Shown in pieces: positions 8,306 through 16,760 of a stretch of 64,000 nt of DNA. The stretch is from Bradyrhizobium iriomotense. Lineage in GTDB: Bacteria > Pseudomonadota > Alphaproteobacteria > Rhizobiales > Xanthobacteraceae. The position numbers were made by a program, and so were the translations under genes. Position 1 is the stretch's first letter; every line of letters starts with the position of its first letter. Location of the stretch: assembly GCF_018130765.1 (NCBI RefSeq), contig NZ_JAFCJZ010000015.1, positions 124,001 through 188,000 of the forward strand, in the 5' to 3' direction. The notes below the pieces were generated by a model. The model saw only the letters and a list, made by a program, of their open reading frames with translations. It did not search any database and was not told where the DNA came from.

Positions 8306-9175
8306 TCACACCGCGATACATTCGAACGCATTGCCCTTGCGCCTGATCTTCCCCACCGACGGCGAAGGAAAATGCGCCGTGCAGCACAGCGTGTCGGTGT
8401 CGCAATAACGCTCCAGGAAGCTGCGGCGCGTCGTTGCTGCCTTGGCCGGATCGACGTCGAACTTGATCGACAGCTCGGGATAGAGCGTCTGCAACGGCGA
8501 ATGCATGAGGTCGCCGGAGAACACGGCGTCGTCCTTGCCGCGGCCCATCGTGATGGCGATATGGCCCGGCGTGTGACCGGGCGTCGGCAGGATGCGGACG
8601 TGATCGCCGATCTCATGATCGTTACCGACGAGCTCGTGCCTGTTGGCCTCGACCACCGGCAGCACGCTGTCGGCGAAGGGCGGCACTTCCGCCTTCGCAT
8701 TCTGCTCGGACCAGTGATCGAATTCCTGCCTGGCGAAGACATAGCGCGCGTTGGGGAAGGTCGGCACCCAGCGGCCGTTCTGAAGCCGCGTGTTCCAGCC
8801 GACGTGATCGACATGCAGATGCGTGCACATCACGAAGTCGATGTCATCGACCGCGAATCCTGCGGCGTTCAGCGCACGCAGATAGGTGTCGTCGGTCTTC
8901 ATGTTCCATTTCGGCCGATTGGGGCGCGGCTTGTCGTTGCCGATGCAGCTGTCGACGAGGATGGTGTGGTGCGGCGTCTTCACCACATAGGACTGGAAGC
9001 AGAGCAGCAATACGTCCTGGTCATCCAGCGCCTTCGCTTCGCGCATCCAGGCCCGGTTCTCGGCGAGCAGCTCGGGCGTGAGTCCGGGCAGCATCTCCAG
9101 CGCCGGGACGAACGAGGTTTCCTGCTCGATGATGCGATGGATGGTGAGATCGCCGACCGAGTATTTGAGGCTCAT
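8306..9175 (-). CDS. Metallo-beta-lactamase-fold hydrolase (first of two)
   Basis: A 289-residue MBL-fold hydrolase with an intact di-zinc motif, THLHVDH (His119, His121, Asp123, His124), a later TPGHTPGH and a FSGDLMHS loop. This arrangement is typical of lactonase and related hydrolases. It lies directly upstream of nothing on its own strand except the GST (9191-9802), whose stop is 15 bp from its ATG, so GST and this gene are probably cotranscribed. It resembles the second MBL protein at 10956 over its whole length. Substrate is unknown. Confidence 0.85.
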   Translation of the reverse strand: MSLKYSVGDLTIHRIIEQETSFVPALEMLPGLTPELLAENRAWMREAKALDDQDVLLLCFQSYVVKTPHHTILVDSCIGNDKPRPNRPKWNMKTDDTYLRALNAAGFAVDDIDFVMCTHLHVDHVGWNTRLQNGRWVPTFPNARYVFARQEFDHWSEQNAKAEVPPFADSVLPVVEANRHELVGNDHEIGDHVRILPTPGHTPGHIAITMGRGKDDAVFSGDLMHSPLQTLYPELSIKFDVDPAKAATTRRSFLERYCDTDTLCCTAHFPSPSVGKIRRKGNAFECIAV

Positions 9176-9190
9176 GAGAACTCCCGGGAG

Positions 9191-9802
9191 TTACGCCGCC
9201 GGCGGCACCGAGATCTTCACGGAGGGCCGCTCCAGCATTTTTTGATGGAAGGCGTCGAGCTTCGGATAGGCCTTGCGCCAGCCGCAATCGGCGAAGCGGA
9301 AGTCGGCATAGCCGAGCACGCAAACGAGGCCGATCTGCGAGATGTCGAACGGACCGTTCAGCACGTCGGGCATGTTCTCGAAGCGCGCCATGCCGGTCCA
9401 GGCCCGATTCCAGTGGTCGTCCGACCACGCCTGCCATTGCAGGCCCTGCGGCCGCACCATCTTCTCGTAGCGGCACAGCAGCATGGAATCGAGCATGCCG
9501 TTGATCAGCGAGTGATTGGTCTTGGCCTTCCAGCGCCGCGGGCCGTAATCCGGGATCAGGCTGCCGCCGGCCATCTCGTTGAGATATTCGACGATGACGT
9601 AGGAGTCCAAAATGACGTCGCCGTCATTGGTGATCAGCACCGGCAGCTTCTTCAGCGGCGTGATCTTCGAATAGTCCTCGTTGGCCTGCCCCGGCGCGAC
9701 GGTTGCCGGCGTGAATTCGATCTTGTCGATCAGCCCAAGCTCGATCGCGGCGATGCGCACCTTGCGGGCAAAGGGCGAGGCGGCGGAGAAGGAGAGTTTC
9801 AT
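9191..9802 (-). CDS. Glutathione S-transferase family protein
   Basis: A 203-residue protein with the N-terminal thioredoxin-like GST fold. It begins MKLSFSAASPFARKVRIAA, where Ser9 and Phe11 lie in the catalytic-loop region, and has the cis-Pro LPVL and DSYVIVEYL glutathione-binding motif. The C-terminal helical domain follows. The adjacent MBL-fold hydrolase starts 15 bp after its stop, so the pair probably forms an operon acting on a xenobiotic or catabolic thioether. This role is inference. Confidence 0.83.
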   Translation of the reverse strand: MKLSFSAASPFARKVRIAAIELGLIDKIEFTPATVAPGQANEDYSKITPLKKLPVLITNDGDVILDSYVIVEYLNEMAGGSLIPDYGPRRWKAKTNHSLINGMLDSMLLCRYEKMVRPQGLQWQAWSDDHWNRAWTGMARFENMPDVLNGPFDISQIGLVCVLGYADFRFADCGWRKAYPKLDAFHQKMLERPSVKISVPPAA

Positions 9803-9830
9803 GGGAAATAACCTCTATCCTGACACACAG

Positions 9831-9977
9831 TCCTCATCCTGAGGAGCGCGCCCCCTTGGCGCGCGTCTCGAAAGATGGACAACGAGGGAGGGTCTCTCGT
9901 CACCCGGCGCGAACGCCGGGCAACCGTGTTTGTGGCGCATCCTTCGAGACGCGCGCGTTGCGCGCTCCTCAGGATGA
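9831..9977. repeat. Palindromic repeat (CCTCATCCTGAGGAGCGCG type)
   Basis: Left arm TCCTCATCCTGAGGAGCGCG and its mirror CGCGCTCCTCAGGATGAGG flank a second arm pair ending CGTCTCGAAAGATGG / CATCCTTCGAGACG. A shorter relative, CCTCATCCTG..CGTCTCGAAGGATGG, lies at 52221. Confidence 0.65.
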
Positions 9978-9988
9978 GGCCAGAGGCC

Positions 9989-10831
9989 TTACGCCGCGAT
10001 GATCTCCTGGCGCTGCTCGCCGAGGCCCTCGATGCCGAGCGTCACGACGTCGCCGACATTGAGGAAGGTCGGCGGCTTCATGCCGAGGCCGACACCGGGC
10101 GGGGTGCCCGTGGTGATGATGTCGCCCGGCAGCAGCGTCATGAACTGCGAGACATAGGAGATGCACTTGGCCATCGAGAAGATCATGGTCTTGGTCGAAC
10201 CGGTCTGGCGGCGCTGGCCGTTGACGTCGAGCCACATCGACAGGTTCTGCACGTCCTTGATCTCGTCCTTGGTCGCGAGCCAGGGGCCGACCGGGCCGAA
10301 GGTGTCGTGCGACTTGCCCTTGGTCCACTGGCCCAGGCGCTCGATCTGGAAGGCGCGCTCGGAGACGTCGTTGCAGACGCAATAGCCGGCGACGTAGTTC
10401 AGCGCGTCGGCTTCCGAGACATACTTGGCGCGGGTGCCGATGATGGCGGCGATCTCGACCTCCCAGTCGAGCTTGGTCGAGCCGCGCGGTTTCTCGACCG
10501 CATCGTTCGGGCCGGAGAGCGAGGTGTTGGCCTTCATGAAGATGATCGGCTCGGTCGGGATCGCAGCGCCGGTTTCCTTGGCGTGGTCGCTGTAATTGAG
10601 ACCGATGGCGATGAATTTCGAGATGCCGGTGACCGGCGCGCCGAACCGCGGCTTGCCGGAGACGGCGGGCAGCGAGGCGGGGTCGAGGGCCGCCAGCTTC
10701 TTCAGGGACTCCGGCGAATAGGCCTCGCCCGTGAAGTCCTTCACATGCGCCGACAGGTCGCGCAACTGGCCGGATTTGTCGATCAGGCCGGGCTTTTCCG
10801 CACCCTTTTCGCCATAACGAACAAGCTTCAT
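9989..10831 (-). CDS. Fumarylacetoacetate hydrolase (FAH) family protein
   Basis: A 280-residue FAH-fold enzyme. The metal site is visible in DWEVEIAAIIG (E and E ligands) and further on in the GDIITTGTPPGVGLG loop that closes the active site. Family members include fumarylpyruvate hydrolase and 2-hydroxyhepta-2,4-diene-1,7-dioate isomerase, acting on the last intermediates of aromatic ring breakdown. I chose ATG 10831, with GGGAGAAACGAGA before it; a longer frame exists but lacks family similarity. It sits between two MBL-fold hydrolases, all on the minus strand. Confidence 0.88.
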   Translation of the reverse strand: MKLVRYGEKGAEKPGLIDKSGQLRDLSAHVKDFTGEAYSPESLKKLAALDPASLPAVSGKPRFGAPVTGISKFIAIGLNYSDHAKETGAAIPTEPIIFMKANTSLSGPNDAVEKPRGSTKLDWEVEIAAIIGTRAKYVSEADALNYVAGYCVCNDVSERAFQIERLGQWTKGKSHDTFGPVGPWLATKDEIKDVQNLSMWLDVNGQRRQTGSTKTMIFSMAKCISYVSQFMTLLPGDIITTGTPPGVGLGMKPPTFLNVGDVVTLGIEGLGEQRQEIIAA

Positions 10832-10955
10832 TCTCGTTTCTCCCTGGAGATGGACCGATCGGTTAAATAGCTTCATGGAACAGGGCGGCGGGAAATTCAA
10901 CCGCCGAAAACGGGGCGCATTGCAGCCTTCGAAATTCGGTGGGCGGGCACGAGAC

Positions 10956-11804
10956 CTACGCCAGCGCCACAAACCTGAACGCGTCCCCGTCGCGCCTGAT
11001 GTGCCCGGCCGAAAAATGCCCGCCGATCACCAGCGTCTCCGTGTCGGCAAAACGGCCGAACAGCGCTGCCCGCGTCGCCGCCGATTGCGCCTGGTCGGAA
11101 TCGGCGGTCGAGGACCAGTCGAGATGCGCCATCTGGCAGGGATGATGGGCGACGTCGCCGGTGAGCAGGCCCTGCTCGCCGTCGGATTTGATCAGGATGC
11201 TCATGTGGCCGGGGCTGTGGCCCGGGGTCGGGATCATGCTGATCTCGTCAGACAATCGGTGATCGCTCGGGATCAGATCGGCCCGGTCCGCATCGACGAT
11301 CGGCTGCACGGAATCGCCAAACACGGCGGCCTTGTCCGGCTCGATGGAATGGTCGCGCCAGTGCTCGTATTCGGTGCGGCCGAAGAGGTAACGCGCCTTC
11401 GGAAAGGTCGGCACCCATTTGCCGTCAACCAGCTTCGTGTTCCAGCCGACATGGTCGACGTGGAGATGCGTGCACAGCACCGTGTCGATGCTGTCAGGCG
11501 GAAAGCCCGCCGCCGTCATCGTCTCGAGGAACGGCGTGGTGCGGTTATTCCATATCGGGACGCCACGGCCCTGCTTGTCGTTGCCAAGCCCGGTGTCGAC
11601 CACGATGCGGCGCGTCGGTGTCTCCACCACCAGCGAATGGATCGACATCTTCAGTCGGCCCTCTTCGGTGGCGAAATGCGGGATCAGCCAGGGCAGCTTG
11701 CGGATTTCCTCGTTGCTCGCCAGCGGCAGGATGAAACGGGTCGAGCCGATCGTCTCCAATTCCACGACCTTGGTGATCCTGATCCTGCCGACCTTCCATT
11801 GCAT
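10956..11804 (-). CDS. Metallo-beta-lactamase-fold hydrolase (second of two)
   Basis: A 282-residue MBL-fold hydrolase. Zinc ligands are in CTHLHVDHVGW (His113, His115, Asp117, His118), with TPGHSPGH and LLTGDVAHH later. I chose ATG 11804 (MQWKVGRIRI), which lines up with the start of the paralogue at 8306; in-frame starts at 11819 and 11849 exist. It resembles the first MBL protein in the segment FVMCTHLHVDHVGWNT / TVLCTHLHVDHVGWNT and in the C-terminal half. It lies 124 bp upstream of the FAH-family gene on the same strand. Confidence 0.84.
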   Translation of the reverse strand: MQWKVGRIRITKVVELETIGSTRFILPLASNEEIRKLPWLIPHFATEEGRLKMSIHSLVVETPTRRIVVDTGLGNDKQGRGVPIWNNRTTPFLETMTAAGFPPDSIDTVLCTHLHVDHVGWNTKLVDGKWVPTFPKARYLFGRTEYEHWRDHSIEPDKAAVFGDSVQPIVDADRADLIPSDHRLSDEISMIPTPGHSPGHMSILIKSDGEQGLLTGDVAHHPCQMAHLDWSSTADSDQAQSAATRAALFGRFADTETLVIGGHFSAGHIRRDGDAFRFVALA

Positions 11805-11936
11805 GCGGCGTGCCCCCATGTTCTTGCTTTGGCGCGGAACCATGCGCACTTTCCGCCGTCAAGCGCAATGGATCATCTGGTGCGATGCGGCGTTATCGCG
11901 GGAACCCTGGAGAACGCGACGCCAAGAGAGGCTGCC

Positions 11937-12413
11937 ATGCCGGAGCTTGCCATTTCCGCCGAGAAAGTCGCCTTCATCATCGAGAAGGCGCGCGAATTCG
12001 ACGTCAAGGAAGGGGATGTCGATCCCGATTCGGGCTCGAATCCGAGCGACGACGATGCGGTCGATGTGCTCGAGGATGACGGCTCCGATCCCGTCGCCAG
12101 CGAGCTCGGCGGCTTCATCGTTGCCCTGAACGAGGACGAGCAGGTCGATCTCGTTGCGCTGACCTGGCTCGGTCGTGGCGACGGCACGATCGATGATTGG
12201 GATGACTTACGTGCCCGCGCCGTGGAGGCTCGGTTCGAATATCGCAAGCCCCGGCATGAGACGGTGCAGTACCTGCTCGGCGAGCCGATGCTGGGCGATC
12301 TGCTTGCCGATGGTCTCGATGCCTTCGGCATCGACTGGACCGACGAGCGCATCACCGCCGATTCCTCCGATCCCAGCGAGCGGGATGAGGACGAGCCGAC
12401 GAAGCAGCGGTGA
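11937..12413 (+). CDS. Acidic DUF3775 protein
   Basis: A 158-residue acidic protein of the DUF3775 type (MPELAISAEKVAFIIEKAREFD, then LVALTWLGRGDGTIDDWDDLR). It has many Asp and Glu, notably in 20-50 (DPDSGSNPSDDDAVDVLEDDGSDP) and in a tail rich in Asp/Glu. No motif gives a function. An AGAGAGG ribosome-binding site precedes the ATG. It is the only plus-strand gene in this part and faces the SDR at 12462, with a shared hairpin between. Confidence 0.75.
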   Translation: MPELAISAEKVAFIIEKAREFDVKEGDVDPDSGSNPSDDDAVDVLEDDGSDPVASELGGFIVALNEDEQVDLVALTWLGRGDGTIDDWDDLRARAVEARFEYRKPRHETVQYLLGEPMLGDLLADGLDAFGIDWTDERITADSSDPSERDEDEPTKQR

Positions 12414-12423
12414 TCTTTGAAAT

Positions 12424-12451
12424 CTCTCTCCCCGCAGGAGCGGGGAGAGAG
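12424..12451. terminator. Bidirectional hairpin between convergent genes
   Basis: A perfect 12-bp stem, CTCTCTCCCCGC / GCGGGGAGAGAG, with an AGGA loop lies between the convergent DUF3775 and SDR genes. The stem is strong, but no U-run follows on either strand. Confidence 0.5.
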
Positions 12452-12461
12452 CAAAGCGACG

Positions 12462-13244
12462 TTACAGCGTGCCCGGGAAGGCGCCGCCATCGAGCAAAAT
12501 GTTCTGCCCGGTGATGAAGCCCGCCTTGGCGCCGCAGAGGAACGCGCAGGCATAGCCGAACTCGTCGGGCTGGCCGAAGCGCCCCGCGGGATTGAGCTTG
12601 GCGCGCTCGGCCAGGATCTGCTCCGGCGTCGTGCCGCGCTTGTCGGCCTCGGCCTTCGCGGTGCCCGTCAGGCGGTCGGTCTCGAACGGGCCGGGCAACA
12701 GGCCATTGATGGTGACGTTGTTGATCACCGTCTTGCGCGACAGGCCGGCGATGAAGCCGGTGAGGCCGGCGCGCGCGCCGTTGGACAGGCCGAGGATGTC
12801 GATCGGCGCCTTCACCGCGGCCGAGGTGATGTTGACGATGCGGCCGAACTTGCGCGCCATCATGCCGTCCACGGTCGCCTTGATCAGCTCGATCGGGGTC
12901 AGCATGTTGGCGTCGATCGCCTTGATCCAGTCGTCGCGGGTCCAGTTGCGGAAATCGCCGGGCGGCGGGCCGCCGGCATTGTTGATCAGGATATCGGGAT
13001 CCGGGCAGGCCTTCAGCACCGCCTCGCGCCCGGCCGGCGTCGTGATGTCGCCGACGATCTCCGTGACCTTCACATCAGGATAGGCTTTCCGGATCTCGTC
13101 CGCCGTCTTCTTCAAGGCTTCGGCGCCGCGCGCGGTCAGCGTGACGTCAACGCCGGCTTCCGCCAGCGAGACGGCGCAGGCGCGCCCCAGGCCCTTGCTG
13201 GATGCGCAGACGATGGCGCGGCGACCTTTGATCCCAAGATCCAC
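12462..13244 (-). CDS. SDR-family protein lacking the catalytic Tyr and Lys
   Basis: A 260-residue FabG-like fold. The Rossmann motif is ASSKGLGRA, and NNAG is at 88-91. The active site is altered: Ser141 is present, but the expected Tyr is Ser154 and the expected Lys is Arg158 (LGLSNGARAGL). The protein should therefore not work by the standard proton relay. Such members are known in annotation as 3-oxoacyl-ACP-reductase-like. Start is GTG 13244 with GGAGTG upstream. Function may be binding or a non-standard reaction; see findings. Confidence 0.85.
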   Translation of the reverse strand: MDLGIKGRRAIVCASSKGLGRACAVSLAEAGVDVTLTARGAEALKKTADEIRKAYPDVKVTEIVGDITTPAGREAVLKACPDPDILINNAGGPPPGDFRNWTRDDWIKAIDANMLTPIELIKATVDGMMARKFGRIVNITSAAVKAPIDILGLSNGARAGLTGFIAGLSRKTVINNVTINGLLPGPFETDRLTGTAKAEADKRGTTPEQILAERAKLNPAGRFGQPDEFGYACAFLCGAKAGFITGQNILLDGGAFPGTL

Positions 13245-13300
13245 TGTATCACTCCGTAATGTCAGGCAGGTTTTGGATGGACAGCACTCTAGCCAACTGT

Positions 13301-13330
13301 GACGCGGCTGATAAGGGAGGGAGCCGCGTC
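13301..13330. terminator. Hairpin downstream of CvpA-like gene
   Basis: A 9-bp stem, GACGCGGCT / AGCCGCGTC, with a 12-base loop follows the CvpA-like gene on the minus strand. No T-run, so termination is uncertain. Confidence 0.3.
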
Positions 13331-13360
13331 AAAATGCATGGCGTGGCCTGCGGCGATGCA

Positions 13361-13873
13361 CTAGATGCGACGCTCCTGCTTGAGGCGGTCGATCACGGAC
13401 GCTGCCTCCGGCGGCAGTGACTTGAAGCCCATCTGGCCGACCGTGGAGAACAACGGCCGCAGATGCGAGCTGGCGAGGAACGGCGGCTGGTGGTTCGCCG
13501 GCACGATCTGGTCGAACACCAGCACCAGGGTGGTGGCGACGAGGCCGACCCTGACGGCGCCGAGCGCGGCGCCGCCGAGCCGGTCGCCGATCCCGGCCTC
13601 GCCGATGGTGTCGTTCAGCGCGACGCGGCCGATATGGCCGAACAGCATGCCGACGACGACGAAGATGCCGAAGAACCAGATCCAGTTCTGCAGCAGCGGC
13701 GCGTTCGGATTGCCTGCAATCTGCGGCGCGATCAGCGGCATCAGCGCGACCGCGATCGGCGCGGCGAGCAGATAGGCGAGGATGGTCATGGCGCTGCGGA
13801 GCAGGCCGGTCCTGAAACCCAGGCCCACCGCGACGGCGAGCGCGGCATAAACGGCGAGATCGAAACTGTTCAT
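13361..13873 (-). CDS. CvpA-family membrane protein
   Basis: A 170-residue protein with about four membrane segments (approximately 3-20, 27-47, 63-81 and 103-121). The pattern of short basic and GDRLGGAALG loops is typical of CvpA-like proteins. In some bacteria these affect colicin V export, biofilm or envelope stress; no role is known here. I chose ATG 13873 with AGGG upstream; a GTG two codons earlier is also possible. No operon partner. Confidence 0.7.
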   Translation of the reverse strand: MNSFDLAVYAALAVAVGLGFRTGLLRSAMTILAYLLAAPIAVALMPLIAPQIAGNPNAPLLQNWIWFFGIFVVVGMLFGHIGRVALNDTIGEAGIGDRLGGAALGAVRVGLVATTLVLVFDQIVPANHQPPFLASSHLRPLFSTVGQMGFKSLPPEAASVIDRLKQERRI

Positions 13874-13994
13874 GAGCACAACCCTGCCTTGATCGAACGA
13901 ATGAACGCCGGGCCGGTCATTCCGGTTTCAGATCGCTAAAATCGTCTGTATTGATGGTTCCAAAGGATCAGGGAGCACGCGCAAGGACATCGTC

Positions 13995-14756
13995 ATGTCA
14001 GGCCTATTCGACGTCAGTAAAGAAACCATCCTCGTCACGGGCGCGAGCCAGGGGCTGGGGCGGCAGTTTGCCCGGGTGCTGGCGGCGCATGGCGCGGCCG
14101 TTGTGCTCGCCGCGCGGCAGACGGACAAATTGAAGAATCTGGAACAGGAAATCCGCGGCAAAGGCGGCCGCGCCGCCGCCGTCGCGCTCGACGTCACCGA
14201 CACCGCCTCGATCGCGAAAGCCGTCGATGCCGCGGAATCAGCGCTCGGCCCGATCACGGTGCTGATCAACAATGCCGGCATCGCCATCGAGAAGCTCGCG
14301 ACCGAGCAGACCGAGGCGGATTGGGATGCCGTGATCGGCGCAAATCTGAAGGGCGCCTATTTCCTCGCGACTGAAATCGCCCGCCGTATGATCGCGCGCA
14401 AGCAGGACGGCAACATCGTCAACATCGCCTCCGTGCTCGGCACCGGCGTGCTCAAGGCGGTGTCGCCTTATGCGATCTCCAAGGCCGGCATCATCCAGGC
14501 AACGAAAGCGATGGCGCTGGAGCTCGCCGGGCAGAACATCCGCATCAACGCACTCGCGCCCGGCTATATAGACACCGAGATGAACCACGCCTTCTGGTCG
14601 ACGCCCGCAGGCGAGCGCCTCGCCAAACGCATCCCCCAGCGCCGCGTCGGCGCCGAGTCCGATCTCGACGGCGCGATTTTGCTGCTGGCGTCGAAGGCGT
14701 CGCGGTACATGACGGGGAGTGTGATTACTGTCGACGGTGGCTTCTTGCTGAATTAA
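13995..14756 (+). CDS. Short-chain dehydrogenase/reductase (classical)
   Basis: A 253-residue classical SDR. TGASQGLG (15-22) binds NAD(P); NNAG is at 92-95; the triad is Ser146, Tyr159 and Lys163 (PYAISKAG). The C-terminal segment ends in MTGSVITVDGGFLLN, as in 3-oxoacyl-ACP reductase-like enzymes. The gene is alone on its strand, divergent from the CvpA-like gene. The reaction type is clear; the substrate is not. Confidence 0.88.
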   Translation: MSGLFDVSKETILVTGASQGLGRQFARVLAAHGAAVVLAARQTDKLKNLEQEIRGKGGRAAAVALDVTDTASIAKAVDAAESALGPITVLINNAGIAIEKLATEQTEADWDAVIGANLKGAYFLATEIARRMIARKQDGNIVNIASVLGTGVLKAVSPYAISKAGIIQATKAMALELAGQNIRINALAPGYIDTEMNHAFWSTPAGERLAKRIPQRRVGAESDLDGAILLLASKASRYMTGSVITVDGGFLLN

Positions 14757-14794
14757 CCGCCGCTGTCGTCGCCGACAGGCGCGTTTCGCTCAGG

Positions 14795-14938
14795 TGTCGT
14801 CCCGGACAAGCGCGCCCAAAGCGCGCGCCGATCCGGGACCCATAACCACAGGACGTGGTGTGGTGCGAGATCGGTAACTCCGAGTCTTCGCCAAGTTACT
14901 CCCTGTGGTTATGGGTCCCGGCCTTCGCCGGGACGACA
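14795..14938. repeat. Palindromic repeat (GTCGTCCCGG type)
   Basis: Outer arms TGTCGTCCCGG and CCGGGACGACA enclose an inner pair, GGGACCCATAACCACAGG / CCTGTGGTTATGGGTCCC. It lies between the SDR and the GMC oxidoreductase genes. Confidence 0.65.
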
Positions 14939-14998
14939 GCGGAGAATGACGCGGCTTTGTCGCAATTCACCGGGACAACGATGCGGAAACGCCGTCGC

Positions 14999-16597
14999 CT
15001 AACTCGCCAGCACCTCCGCACCTATCATATCCGCCGCCTTCTCCCCGATCATGATCGTCGGCGCATTGGTGTTACCGCCGATCAGCGTCGGCATGATCGA
15101 GGCGTCGACGACGCGCAATCCCTCGACCCCATGCACCTTCAACGTCGGATCGACCACAGCCATCGCATCCGTGCCCATCTTGCAGGTGCCGACCGGGTGA
15201 TAGACGGTGTCGACGCGCTCGCGCAGAACGCTGCGGATGTCGTCGTCGGTTCGCACATCGGATGTGAACATGTCCTTCTTCTGCAGCGCGCGCAGTGCCG
15301 GCGTCTCCATCAGGCGCCGCGTGGTCTTGAAGCCGGCGACCATCGTCTCGAGATCCTCCGCCTCACCCAAAAAGTTCGGATCGATCATGGGGGCTGCGAG
15401 CGGATCGGCGCTTTTCAGCCAGACGCTGCCGCGGCTCTTCGGTCTGAGCAGACAGAAATGGCATGAGAAGCCCGCCTCCTTGTGACGCTTGCGGCCGTGG
15501 TCGTCGAGCATCGCGATGACGAAGTGCAGTTGAATGTCTGACACGTCGAGGTCGGGCGTGGTCTTCAGGAAGCCGCCGCACTCGGCGAAATTGGTGGTCA
15601 TCAGGCCGCGTCGCTCCCGGCGGTATCGCTGGATCGCGCGCAGCAGGGATGGCAGCCGTCCCAGTGACGAGTGAACGAAGTGCGGATAGTCGGAGGCGTA
15701 GACGAACACGAAATCCGGATGGTCCTGCAGATTGCGCCCGACGCCCGGCAAATGATGCACGACGCCGATGCCGTGCTCACGAAGTGCATTGCCGTCGCCG
15801 ACGCCCGACAGCATCAATAGCTGCGGTGACTGGAAGGCGCCGGAGGCGAGGATCACCTCGCGGCGGGCGCGCAGCTGCTTCTGCTGCCTGCCCTGCACAT
15901 ATTCGATGCCGACTGCGCGCCCTCCTTCGAACAGGATTTTCGTTGCCTGGGCCCCCGTCTCGACGCGCAGATTGGCGCGCTTGTCCATGTGGGGTTGCAG
16001 ATAGGCGCGCGCCGCGCTCCAGCGTTCGCCATTGCGCTGCGTCACCTGGTAGCTGCCGAGCCCTTCATGGTCCTCTTCATTGAAGTCCTCGCGGATGCGG
16101 AACTGCGCCTCACGCGCAGCCTGATGGAAGACGTCGTGGATCGGATTGTCCGAGCGCAGTCTGTTGACATGCAGCGGGCCGCCCTTGCCATGATATTCGC
16201 CGTCGAAATCGCTGTTGTTCTCCGAGCGCTTGAAGTAGGGAAGCACGTCCGCATACGACCAGCCGGAATTGCCGAGCGCGGCCCAGTGGTCGTAGTCCCA
16301 TTTGTGGCCGCGGATGTAGACCATCGCGTTGATCGCCGAGGAGCCGCCAAGGCCCTTGCCGCGCGGTTGATAGCCGATACGGCCGTTCAATCCCTTCTGC
16401 GGCACGGTATCGAAGGCCCAGTTGGCCGCGCTGTATGGCAAGGCGAGCCCGAATGGCGTGGTGATCCGCCAAGTGTCGTTCCGCCCGCCCGCATCGAGCA
16501 GCGCCACCGATGTCGCCGCATCCTCCGACAGCCGGCCTGCGACGGTGCAGCCGCCCGAGCCCGCGCCCACGACGATGAAGTCGAATGTGTCAGTCAA
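14999..16597 (-). CDS. GMC-family flavin oxidoreductase (choline dehydrogenase-like)
   Basis: A 532-residue FAD enzyme that oxidises alcohols. The dinucleotide-binding motif VVGAGSGGCTVAGRL is at 9-23. The GMC signature GKGLGGSSAINAMVYIRG is at about 80-97, and the second GASGAFQSPQLLMLSGVG-type signature is around 245-262. Catalytic His467 (VYHPVGTCKMG) and Asn511 (GGNTNAP) are present. The product of such an enzyme would be an aldehyde, and the coniferyl-type aldehyde dehydrogenase lies directly upstream on the same strand. The two probably oxidise an alcohol to an acid in sequence, though a repeat sits between the genes. Confidence 0.9.
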   Translation of the reverse strand: MTDTFDFIVVGAGSGGCTVAGRLSEDAATSVALLDAGGRNDTWRITTPFGLALPYSAANWAFDTVPQKGLNGRIGYQPRGKGLGGSSAINAMVYIRGHKWDYDHWAALGNSGWSYADVLPYFKRSENNSDFDGEYHGKGGPLHVNRLRSDNPIHDVFHQAAREAQFRIREDFNEEDHEGLGSYQVTQRNGERWSAARAYLQPHMDKRANLRVETGAQATKILFEGGRAVGIEYVQGRQQKQLRARREVILASGAFQSPQLLMLSGVGDGNALREHGIGVVHHLPGVGRNLQDHPDFVFVYASDYPHFVHSSLGRLPSLLRAIQRYRRERRGLMTTNFAECGGFLKTTPDLDVSDIQLHFVIAMLDDHGRKRHKEAGFSCHFCLLRPKSRGSVWLKSADPLAAPMIDPNFLGEAEDLETMVAGFKTTRRLMETPALRALQKKDMFTSDVRTDDDIRSVLRERVDTVYHPVGTCKMGTDAMAVVDPTLKVHGVEGLRVVDASIMPTLIGGNTNAPTIMIGEKAADMIGAEVLAS

Positions 16598-16630
16598 TGT
16601 TGTTTCCCCCTCAGAGTCTTTTTGTTGGTC

Positions 16631-16754
16631 GTCATTCCGGGGCGCGACGAAGTCGCGAGCCCGGAATCCATCCCACCACCATTGATGCGGACAGATGGAT
16701 TCTCAGGTGCGCAATTGCGCACCATAGCTCGCGCTACGCGCGCCCCGGAATGAC
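16631..16754. repeat. Palindromic repeat (GTCATTCCGGGGC type)
   Basis: Arms GTCATTCCGGGGCGCG and CGCGCCCCGGAATGAC flank GGTGCGCAATTGCGCACC. It is between the GMC and aldehyde dehydrogenase genes and shares arms with the elements at 4175 and 52052. Confidence 0.65.
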
Positions 16755-16760
16755 GGATAG

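Noticed and set aside
10875..12413. 512-residue plus-strand frame through the second MBL gene
   Set aside because: Only the last 158 residues (from 11937) with a ribosome-binding site are supported. The rest is antisense to the MBL-fold gene.
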